Assembly: GCA_900128565.1 (NCBI GenBank)
Contig: LT636135.1
Span: 1 to 11,133, forward strand
Direction: 5' to 3'
Length of the DNA stretch: 11,133 nt
DNA from: Stramenopiles sp. TOSAG23-6
Taxonomy: Eukaryota > Sar
Shown: in pieces, positions 1-6,624 of the stretch
Position numbering within the stretch: the first letter of the stretch is position 1
Layout of the letters: every line of letters starts with the position of its first letter
Notes under the pieces: model-generated
Databases searched by the model: none
What the model saw: only the letters and a program-made list of their open reading frames with translations
What the model was told of the DNA's origin: nothing
Translations under genes and position numbers: made by a program

Positions 1-45
1 AAAAAAAAAAAAAAAAAAAAAAAAAATCTTTAGGGAAAAAATTTC

Positions 46-84
<39 letters not shown>
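1..84. repeat. poly-A runs at the left edge, broken by a degenerate intron-core motif
   Basis: Bases 1-26 and about 50-84 are almost pure A on the + strand, separated by a short segment (27-49) containing CTTTAGGGAAAAAATTTCC. On the minus strand this reads poly-T, then TTTAGGAAATTTTTTCCCTAAAG, then poly-T. That layout resembles the introns of this window (poly-T, TATAG, AAATTTTGTACCTAAC), with the GTACCTAAC core decayed. It therefore looks like part of a further intron of the minus-strand Mis18 gene. The 26-base A run at the very edge may also mark an assembly break. No coding potential beyond Phe/Lys homopolymers. Confidence 0.5.
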
Positions 85-88
<4 letters not shown>

Positions 89-102
89 GATGAAAACAAA
101 CA

Positions 103-790
103 TTTGATCTATTTCTATTCCTATCAAAATCAAAACGAAAATCAATTGACTGTACAAAATTAAAGTCAAACAGTCGAGGGACTTTTGCATTTGTAATATC
201 TGGTATTGTGTTTATTGATATAAAATATTGATTTTTACGTTTATATGGGCGTTTGAATAACGGACCTTGTATTTTGATACCATATGTCAATTTTTTTTTT
301 TCTCGTTAGGTACAAAATTTCGTACGAAAACTATAAAAAAAAAAAAAAAAAAAAATTTGATATGTCTTTTTTTTTTTCTTTAGGAAAAAAATTTTTAAAA
401 AAAACTAAAAAAAAAAAAAAAAAAAAAATGAAATTTGAAATGTATAAAGAAAAACAAACTTGTGTATTAAACACATGCAACATCAAACGTAAATGCGCCG
501 CGTATTGAGTCCATATGCCGAGCAGTTGTAACAAAGACTCGACCAAGTTCTGCTTTGCAACCATTACAGTAAAATCGTCTAAAAGCACTACCTGTCCCTT
601 CAACTTCCATATTTTCTACAACTGTGACCCCTGTTGCGGTCCCAAGGGATACTGTTTGTTGATCTTGGTCAGCAGATAGAAACGAGTATGTATCTCCTAC
701 AACGCACTGGCATTGTCGACACTGAAATATTGAAGGGGAAGCAAGTTCTTCCTCAATCATTTCCTGATGAGCTTGTGAGGAAGGTGTCAT
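103..790 (-). CDS. Mis18/yippee-like centromere protein, two exons visible, 3' end beyond the window
   Basis: Seen: exon 1 (790 to about 475) encodes a Cys-rich domain with FQCRQCQ (CxxC), then VGDTYSF, a hydrophobic strand region, then FYCNGCKAELG (second CxxC) and a FTFDVA end. This order matches the zinc-binding yippee-like fold of Mis18 proteins, which bring the CENP-A loading machinery to centromeres in animals and fission yeast; that role is family knowledge, not shown here. The first ATG is at 790 (MTPSSQ...); the open frame reaches 823 only through a GTG. An in-frame TAA at 467-469 lies inside an intron starting at 474. Joining GCA-T to AT-GGT at 283 gives ...DVAYGIKIQGPLFKR, like the Tyr-containing strand after the second CxxC in Mis18. 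Exon 2 runs open to about 103, where GTTTGT could be a donor before poly-T. The join is not GT-AG: the AG at 302-303 gives TAA across the junction. Alternative: exon 1 ends earlier, at GTTTGA, giving a short C-terminus. Family fairly sure; exon 2 less so. Confidence 0.62.
284..474 (-). repeat. introner-like intron copy A (inside the Mis18 gene)
   Basis: Read on the minus strand, the intron opens at 474 with GTGTTTAATACACAAG and continues through TTTATACATTTCAAATTTCA into poly-T. It then shows a TAG and a degraded AAATTTTTTTCCTAAAG core (about 380-405), then GACATATCAAA (about 356-366), another poly-T, TATAG and an intact core ending GTACCTAAC (305-313 on the + strand as GTTAGGTAC). The opening 46 non-homopolymer bases are identical to the intron starting at 3953 of the fucosyltransferase gene, which lies on the other strand. 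The GACATATCAAA block is also shared. The probable end is ...TTGACAT at 284. Confidence 0.8.
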
Positions 791-823
791 TTGTGCGTTT
801 TCAATGGAAGCAATGAACTGCAC

Positions 824-1367
824 TGACTAATAATACACTTTCAAATGGAGAAGATTATTGCTGCTGATATTGTAAGAGTCTTGACCAAAGTTATGAGGTG
901 TCGTTTATTATCAAACAAACAAAATATTATTTATTTATAATATTTATTATTTTATATATGGGATTTCGAGACTGTGTGTTGTTGTTGTTTGAACTATAAA
1001 AACTAAAAAAATATAATTGACTGATTAAATTTTCCATTTTCGATTAAAATTTTGGATTTCGTGTATTTTGATATGACAAAAAAATCAAATCGGTCGATTT
1101 TTTGACACAATGAAAAAGATAGAATTACTATAAAGAATAAAATCCAGAAATTATAGACTACAATTCGCAACTTCTTAACAGTACAACAAGTATCAAAGAA
1201 GTTTTGCTATCAATACAACATATTCAATTGTGTCGTTGTGTTCATATCATTAAAAAAAGATATTTGTATTCAATGTATAAGCAACTTTATTACAAACAAT
1301 TGTGTAGATTTGTGTGAATTCAACCGCCATTAGACAAAACATTTCCGTTTTGCGATTATTTTCAACA
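824..1367. other. divergent intergenic region between the Mis18 and fucosyltransferase genes
   Basis: AT-rich sequence without a credible open frame. It must hold the promoters and 5' leaders of both flanking genes. TATA-like strings occur (TTTATAATATTTATTATT around 930-955 and CTATAAAAAC near 996), but with this base composition they are not distinctive. The plus-strand open frame extends up from 1368 to a GTG at 1314, but no ATG lies in that stretch. The region lacks the poly-T/GTACCTAAC motifs of the introns, so they mark introns rather than non-coding DNA in general. Confidence 0.5.
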
Positions 1368-4060
1368 ATGCAGAGTATTACTCTTATAATACTGTTTTTC
1401 ATACTTTCAACCAACGTAACTGTTGTATATACGTCTTTGACTACACGTCCGGATGCAATAAAACCGTATTTATTTCATGGTTGTTTTGATATATTACCTG
1501 ACAACCTCCTATCTAAGATTATTCATGTCTCTACAACAATTGATGCCTCTATTGCTCAATGTGAAATAGTAGCAAGGTTATCCCTTTTTGAAGAGATACA
1601 TTCTAGATTTGAATTCAACAATGATACCGTACATACATTCTTTGTTATACACAAAAATAAAAATGAAACGAATCAATTTCATTGTAGTTGGGGATTTCAA
1701 AATACCGAGGAACATGACACATTTTATCCTATAATGAATAATAACCCTAACCCTACCCATACGCCACAAAAATGGGGGTCATATGTTTCATCTACATTTG
1801 AATATTCATCCAATCTATCAAAGAATCAAAAAATAAATCGAGATTTTTGTGATACTTTATATGATATCACTAATTTTGAAAATACAACGAACCCTAACCC
1901 TACATTTGAAAATGCAACAAATCATCATAAAAAAAAAACGATACAAAAAAAAAACATATATAGTGTATATACGCTGATTCCTAGTGTACAACATGTAAGT
2001 TTCTATTATATTGTAATGATTTATATATCAACACAAGTTTTAACAAAATCAATACAAAATATTTTTTTTTTCTACAATTTTTTCTTTTCGTACAAAATTT
2101 TATACCTAAAAAAAAATCGAAAAAATCGAAAAAAATCGAAAAATTAAAAAAAAAAAAAATGAAATATTTTCTTACAATATTTCTACAACTTCTCAAAAAG
2201 GCACAAAGTAATTATCATTATGTAGGCTGCTTTGCAGATCGTACACCACATGCCGTAGTTAAATGGTACAAAAAAATGACATTGACGAATTGTGCAGGAA
2301 TTGCATTCTCAACACGAAATCTCTGGTTTGTGCTTGAATTTCCACAAGGTTATGGTCTTGGTCTTGAGGGTCATGCTAATTGTGGAATGGGTGGTACATA
2401 CATGGCAGATGGTGAATCTATTCCAGTATGTTCTATGTAGTGTTTTGATTATTATTCCAAATTTTTTTCAAATTTTTTTTCAAATTTTTTTTTGTACCTA
2501 ACAATTTTTTTTCAAATTTTTTTTTCTTCAATTTTAAATTTCAATTTTCAATTTTTTTTTTTTGTAGAAAATTCTGTATATACAAATGTTTTTTTTTTCT
2601 TTGGTGTATATATTGTACAACACATGATATATATTGTGCAAGTAAAAAAGATAAAAATGGACATGCCTTAGGTGGACCGGGTGTCATGTCTGTGTTTGTC
2701 TATAGTAAAAATTCAATTTCTTTAGGTACGAAAATAAGTACAAAACAAAATATACAAAATTTAGCATCATTATATACTGAATATACTACACTACAAATAT
2801 TGGAACCACAGAACCCTAACCCTACTATAAACAGTCCAGATTCTTTTATGGACAACAATGATGATTTTGTGTCAACACGAAATAATGGAAAAAAAAAAAA
2901 TTCGAAAATAAAAAATGATTCCAAAATTGTACCTACAAAAAAAAAAAAAAAAATTTGAAAATTTTGAAAATTTTGAAAATCCAGACAATCAACTACAAAA
3001 ATGTATACAAAAATGTGTTGAAGTCCGTTCATACAGACGATGTATAGATTTGACAGATCATTCAGGATTTCGTGTTACACTGAGGATTAAAGCGTTTGAG
3101 CCTGTTTCATTTGCTTTGTCACAAACATGTTTATATTATTTTCGAAACAGAAAAAAAGTGGATGAATGTATACAGTTGATATATAAGCTACTTCAAGAAA
3201 AAAATGGGGGATTTATCAAAAATACAAAAAATAAAAAAAATAAAAAAAATACAAAAAATACAAAAAATACAAAAAATACAAAAAATACAAAACAATCGGA
3301 TTATATACAATTTGAGTGTGTGTGCAATGGTCATTCTGAAACATCTGAGTTGTCGTGTAATGGTCGAGATGTATGTTTTATTTTTTTTTTTAGATTTTTT
3401 TTGAATTTTTTTATAGTAAATTTTGTACCTAAACAAATTTTTTTTTTTTTTTTTTTTATAGTAAATTTTGTACCTAAACAAAAAAAAATTGAATTTTTTT
3501 TTTTTTGAAATATTTTTTTGAAAATACATGCTGTTGAATTTGCAATTTGGAATACTGATCGAGAAAAACAATTTGAAATGTATAATTGTTTTAATGATGA
3601 TTCTTTTAGAGATGATTTTCAGAAAATAATTGGTCAATATATACAGAATAATTCAACAAAAAAACATATTATTTTTAATGATGATAATAATAATAATAAT
3701 AATAGTAATACTACTACTACTACTACTACTAATAATAATACGAATAATAATAATAATAATGATGATACTACATGCAACCCTAACCCTAATTTAAATAATG
3801 ATAATACTACTACAAATGAAATTATCTCAAAATGGAGAAAAAAATGGTTATTACAAAATACAAAACAAAAAGTAACAAATAATGAATCTTGTATTTTATT
3901 TCAACGATATAATGGAATATCACCTCTTTTTGCTTTACACGCTGATGTTGTCGTGTTTAATACACAAGTTTGTTTTTCTTTATACATTTCAAATTTCATT
4001 TTTTTTTTTTTTTATAGTTTTTTATAAAAATTTTGTACCTAACGAAAAAAAAAATGACAT

Positions 4061-4110
<50 letters not shown>

Positions 4111-5497
4111 GTTTTCATAGGAAATTTTGTACCTAACAAAAATTAATTTTTTTTTTTCAATTTTTTTTTTAAACAATAATGACTGGTACTTGGTCTCCTT
4201 GGCTGCCATGTCGAAAATATGTCGTTGGTGTGAATCCTTTTATATTCTTTAAACGATGGCATTATGCTTCAGAGTTATGGTTACGTGTTACAAAATCTTC
4301 TATACAAAATTTGGTACAAAATGTAAAAAATGTAAAAAATATTGAAAATATTGAAAATATATTACAAAATTCAGAAACTGTTGAACATCATCAATTTAGT
4401 ACTAGTAATACTCGTACTTTTACATCTTTATCAGTGTTACATCAAATGAATCATAATAATAATACTATGAGTGAGATTATATTTACAGTTACAGATGAAG
4501 AAATTATTGAAATCGGTAACCCTAACCCTAAAAAAATGAAAAAAAATGAAAAAAAAATGAAAAAAAATGAAAAAAAAAATGAAAAAAAAAATGAAAAAAT
4601 TTTTCAAAATGTTGACGTTTGTACATTTATTTCCATGTGCGAGCCATCACGTTTAGCATATATTACATCATTAGAAGCTGTTGGATTAAAAATGCATCAT
4701 TATGGAAAATGTAATCGAAATGTAAATCTAAACCCTAACCCTACTACGAATGGTAAAACCCCTAACCCTAATGTAAAAAGTGAAAAAGAAGGAAATTCGT
4801 ATTTGAATGCATTTCAACAAAAAATGTCAATTATGTCAAAATATCGATATTCTATTGTATGTACGTTTTCACAATATGAATTTATTAATTTATTTATTTT
4901 TTTTCATAGGAAATGTTGTACCTAACGATTTTTTCATGATTTCGTGTTTTTTTCACAATACATTTGAATCCATTGAAAAATTTGATTACATGTCTGAAAA
5001 AATTTGGCATGCTTTTGCTGCTGATACTATACCTATTTATAGAGGAGCACCAAATATTGAAGAATTTTTACCTTGTACGTTTTTTTTATCTTTTTAATGA
5101 AAAATCATTTAAAAAAAAAAAAAATTCAAAAAAAATTTAAAATTTTTTTTTTGTTGTTGTTGTACCAAATATAATAATAGTATTCAATAAGTCCAAGTAT
5201 TTTTTTTTCTTCAAATATATATCATTTGAAATTACATTGTTTTTTCAATTTTAATTTTAATTTTTTTTTTTTTTAGTACGAATTTTCGTACCTAACAAGT
5301 TCAATATGTTTATATTTTTTTTTTAGTACGAATTTTCGTACCTAACAAGTTCAATATATAGATTATATTTTCACATTATAAATGCACAAATTGTGTCTTA
5401 TTTGTGAAAGATTTTACATCTCCTGAGGCTTTAGCATCAGCTATTTCATTTAGAGTAGCCAAAATATTACATAGAGAAAATGAATTTATTACTTTTC

Positions 5498-5537
<40 letters not shown>

Positions 5538-6140
5538 TTTTTTTTTTCGTAAAAAAAAATATATATTGCCATTCAAATAGAATACTCTGCAATGATGAGA
5601 TGGAAAACAAAACATTTTCAACTTGAATCTCAATTATTAGTACAAAAATTAAATAATGAATTTTATAGAAAGCAGTGAATGTTTTATTTTTTTTTAACAA
5701 AAAAATCGATTTTTTTTTTATAGTAAATTTTGTACCTAACAAATTTTTTTATGATTTTTTTTGAAATATTTTTCCAAAAGACATGGGCTCAAGAAATGAT
5801 TCTTGAATTGCAAAATTTGTTAAAAAACAATGAAATTTCTAAAAAAAAATCTGAAAATATTTTTGATGAATTAAACATCATTATAACTCAGACTAACCCT
5901 AACCCTAATTGGAGTGTGAGTAGCGTCTTGGAAAATTTTATACAAAATTTTGTTTTCATTCAACCAAAACCAAAATTAAGACAAAAATTTCTATATTATC
6001 TTCAATATTGTGAGAACAACCATCAACTTCAACAAGGTTGTATCATGTACATTTCCAAAATTAATTTTTTTTTTTTTTTTTTTTACCAAATTTACTACGA
6101 AAAAAAAATTTTTAATTTTTTTTTTTTTTTTTTACAAAAA

Positions 6141-6182
<42 letters not shown>

Positions 6183-6407
6183 ATTTCAAATGTCTGAAAA
6201 AAAAATATAATGAAAATGTTTTATAATTGTGGCTAATTTTATTTTTACATTTTTCTAGAAACATTTCAATTTATTTTTACATTTTTCTAGTAATATTTCA
6301 TTCAATACAGGTGTGAAAAAGTACAAAAGATGCGGCGATTTAGTGTTGACACAGTAGAAAATCTAAATGATTCAGACTTTCTTCCAGAACAGTCTCGAGA
6401 GGTCTAA
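1368..6407 (+). CDS. WSC-domain plus GT10 (alpha-1,3-fucosyltransferase-like) protein, about 11 exons
   Basis: Proposed exons: 1368-1994, 2201-2429, 2636 to about 2727 or 2930, about 2979-3370, 3530-3952, 4182-4860, 4946-5074, 5393-5500, 5581 to 5639 or about 5675, 5781-6046, 6311-6407; about 1,050-1,120 residues. The N-terminus (MQSITLIILFFILS) is a signal or type-II anchor, as expected for a Golgi enzyme. A WSC-like domain follows (YVGCFADR, NCAGIAF, GHALGGPGVMSVFVY), which in other proteins binds carbohydrate. The GT10 part shows VCTFISMCEPSRLAYITSLE with HHYGKC, then the donor-sugar motif across exons 7-8 (FDYMSEKIWHAF, IPIYRGAPNIEEFLP, LFVKDFTSPEAL), then YSAMMRWK and a terminal CIMC resembling the CxxC end of plant-type FUTs. 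GT10 enzymes move fucose from GDP-fucose to GlcNAc in glycans; acceptor unknown. Unusual: Asn/Thr/Lys low-complexity and NPNP inserts break the domains, and several introns do not fit GT-AG. Family call strong; exact borders inferred. Confidence 0.8.
1995..2200 (+). other. intron 1 of the fucosyltransferase gene (GTAAGT...AAAAAG)
   Basis: GTAAGT at 1995 is a strong donor, and the AG at 2199-2200 restores the frame in phase 0, joining ...IPSVQH to AQSNYHYVGCFADR. It carries a decayed core (TTTTATACCTAAA near 2098-2110) and three ATCGAAAAA repeats. An alternative join on the shared ACAA of both flanks is also in frame and would shorten the protein by two residues. Confidence 0.6.
2430..2635 (+). 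other. intron 2, inside the WSC domain; borders uncertain
   Basis: GTATGT at 2426 looks like a donor and an in-frame TAG follows at 2438-2440, so an intron must begin here. It holds CAAATTTTTTTT repeats and GTACCTAAC at 2494-2502. The AG at 2566-2567 is AG-like but gives a stop with the GTATGT donor. Joining at the TGT shared by both flanks (2430-2432 region and 2635-2637) gives IPVCASKKDKNGHALGGPG, a compact and typical WSC ending. That join is inferred from frame and family shape. Confidence 0.5.
2728..2978 (+). other. frame change in the low-complexity region: a possible intron
   Basis: The frame carrying the WSC end stays open to 2958 and ends in TGA after a 16-base A run, while the next coding frame (DNQLQKCIQKCVEVRSYRRC...) is shifted. 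A GTACGA donor at 2728 paired with CCAG at 2975-2978 is in frame and canonical, but it would remove an NPNP insert at 2812-2823 that otherwise looks coding. A shorter intron around the core-like GTACCTAC at 2929-2936, or a miscounted A run in the assembly, would also explain the shift. I cannot choose between them. Confidence 0.4.
3217..3292 (+). repeat. 9-bp coding minisatellite (Lys-Asn-Thr/Lys)
   Basis: Repeats of AAAAATACA, with an AATAAAAAA variant at the start, encode KNTKNKKNKK followed by KNT units within the fucosyltransferase gene. The array is in frame and adds a basic, disordered linker between the region after the WSC domain and a Cys-containing segment (ECVCNGHSETSELSCNG). Confidence 0.8.
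3371..3529 (+). other. intron with a tandemly duplicated core
   Basis: GTATGT at 3371 follows ...SCNGRD. Inside, a 46-bp segment (TATAG, TAAATTTTGTACCTAAAC, poly-T) occurs twice, with cores at 3425 and 3471. The downstream frame (AVEFAIWNTDREKQF) is open only after a TGA near 3506-3508, and no AG occurs between that stop and the start of the recognisable exon. The in-frame join ends the intron in ...AATACAT, with ATG repeated at both borders. Confidence 0.6.
3684..3770 (+). repeat. AAT/ACT trinucleotide repeats encoding poly-Asn and poly-Thr
   Basis: Runs of AAT, ACT and again AAT/GAT encode DDNNNNNNSN, a Thr tract, then an Asn tract and DD within exon 5 of the fucosyltransferase gene, just before an NPNP motif. 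They stay in frame and look like slippage-derived spacers. Confidence 0.85.
3953..4181 (+). repeat. introner-like intron copy B (inside the fucosyltransferase gene)
   Basis: The intron begins at 3953 with GTGTTTAATACACAAG, identical to copy A (from 474 on the other strand) for 46 bases before poly-T. It then has TATAG, a core with GTACCTAAC at 4035-4043, GACATATCAAA (4056-4066), a run of about 43 T, CATAG and a second core (GTACCTAAC at 4129-4137). The next exon (TGTWSPWLPCRKYVVG...) is open only from 4173, after a TAA at 4170-4172, and the first AG after that stop is at about 4268, well inside the coding stretch. The end is set near 4181 from frame alone. A separate gene starting at ATG 4179 is possible but would split the GT10 family arrangement. 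Confidence 0.75.
4533..4600 (+). repeat. AAAAAATG-type repeats encoding a Lys/Asn/Glu/Met tract
   Basis: Near-tandem ATGAAAAAA units encode KKMKKNEKKMKKNEKKNEKKNEK in exon 6 of the fucosyltransferase gene, directly after an NPNP motif and before the conserved VCTFISMCEPSRL segment. It behaves as a charged low-complexity linker between conserved blocks. Confidence 0.8.
4861..4945 (+). other. intron between the GT10 blocks KYRYSIV and CFFHNTF
   Basis: GTACGT at 4861 is a good donor (phase 1). The obvious acceptor, CATAG at 4905-4909, gives T+GA, a stop across the junction, and no other AG lies before the exon. GTACCTAAC (4918-4926) lies downstream of CATAG, so CATAG is probably not the splice site. 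The join that restores the GT10 sequence (YRYSIVCFFHNTFES) falls on a TGT present at both borders. Confidence 0.55.
5075..5392 (+). other. intron with two 50-bp tandem core units
   Basis: GTACGT at 5075 follows ...APNIEEFLP-C. Within it the unit TTTTTAGTACGAATTTTCGTACCTAACAAGTTCAATAT (given here in parts: TTAGTACGAATTTTC, then GTACCTAACAAGTTC) occurs at 5271-5307 and again at 5321-5357, period 50 bp. Each contains the inverted repeat GTACGAATTTTCGTAC. The AG at 5360-5361 is out of phase with the donor and gives TAA within a few codons. The family-consistent join (FLPCVLFVKDFTSPEAL) falls at TTGT, present at both borders (5073-5076 and 5391-5394). Confidence 0.6.
5501..5580 (+). other. short intron, GTACGT...CAAATAG
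   Basis: GTACGT at 5501 and AG at 5579-5580 join ENEFITFQ to KYSAMMRWK in phase, so this one fits GT-AG. It lacks the GTACCTAAC core. A TTCAAA repeat at both borders offers an alternative in-frame join, adding one residue (QIEYSAMM). Confidence 0.65.
5640..5780 (+). other. intron before the TWAQEMILELQNLL exon; 5' border ambiguous
   Basis: The core GTACCTAAC lies at 5732-5740 and AAAAG at 5776-5780 precedes ACATGG, opening the TWAQEM exon. A canonical phase-0 partner is GTACAA at 5640. However, VQKLNNEFYRKQ after it also looks coding and could be kept if the intron starts near 5671-5675, where AAAG or G is repeated at both borders. Confidence 0.5.
6047..6310 (+). other. last intron, GTACAT...ATACAG
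   Basis: GTACAT at 6047 and ACAG at 6307-6310 join in phase 2 and give QQGCIMCEKVQKMRRF, a CxxC near the C-terminus as in plant-type GT10 enzymes. The intron holds two long poly-T runs, a long A run (6138-6180) and two copies of ATTTTTACATTTTTCTAG (near 6241-6290). It shows that ordinary GT-AG splicing operates in the same gene. Confidence 0.65.
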
Positions 6408-6624
6408 ATATTAAATATTTTTGAATAGTTTTTGAATAGTTTTTCATGAAACAGAATAAAAAAAAAAGATACCTAGTAGAATTATATTTATTTTAAACTT
6501 TAAACAGGTTTATGTATAATTATTAATTAAGTATGTGCATAACATTTTGAAAACTTTATCATTTACAAATGAAGAAGTTACATCCGTGATGAAGTAAAAA
6601 CGTATCCCAGATCGTTTGATACTT
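6408..6624. other. convergent 3' intergenic region
   Basis: AT-rich spacer between the stop of the fucosyltransferase gene and the stop of the minus-strand phosphatase gene. It contains a short repeat (TTGAATAGTTTTTGAATAG near 6420-6440) and AATAAAAAAA near 6455, which could serve plus-strand polyadenylation. No gene seen. Confidence 0.45.

Noticed and set aside
284-508. Plus-strand Lys/Phe frame at the left end
   Set aside because: It is the reverse of intron copy A plus the end of the Mis18 exon.
634-816. Plus-strand 60-codon frame over the Mis18 exon
   Set aside because: Shadow of the Cys-rich minus-strand frame, which carries both CxxC motifs.
3217-3292. CRISPR-like array
   Set aside because: The units are 9 bp, in frame and without spacers; this is a coding minisatellite.
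4905-4909. CATAG as splice acceptor
   Set aside because: With the only suitable donor (4861) it creates TGA across the junction, and the CTAAC branch-like site lies downstream of it.
5467-5742. Minus-strand Lys/Phe-rich frame
   Set aside because: Made mostly of intron homopolymers read backwards; overlaps GT10 exons on the other strand.
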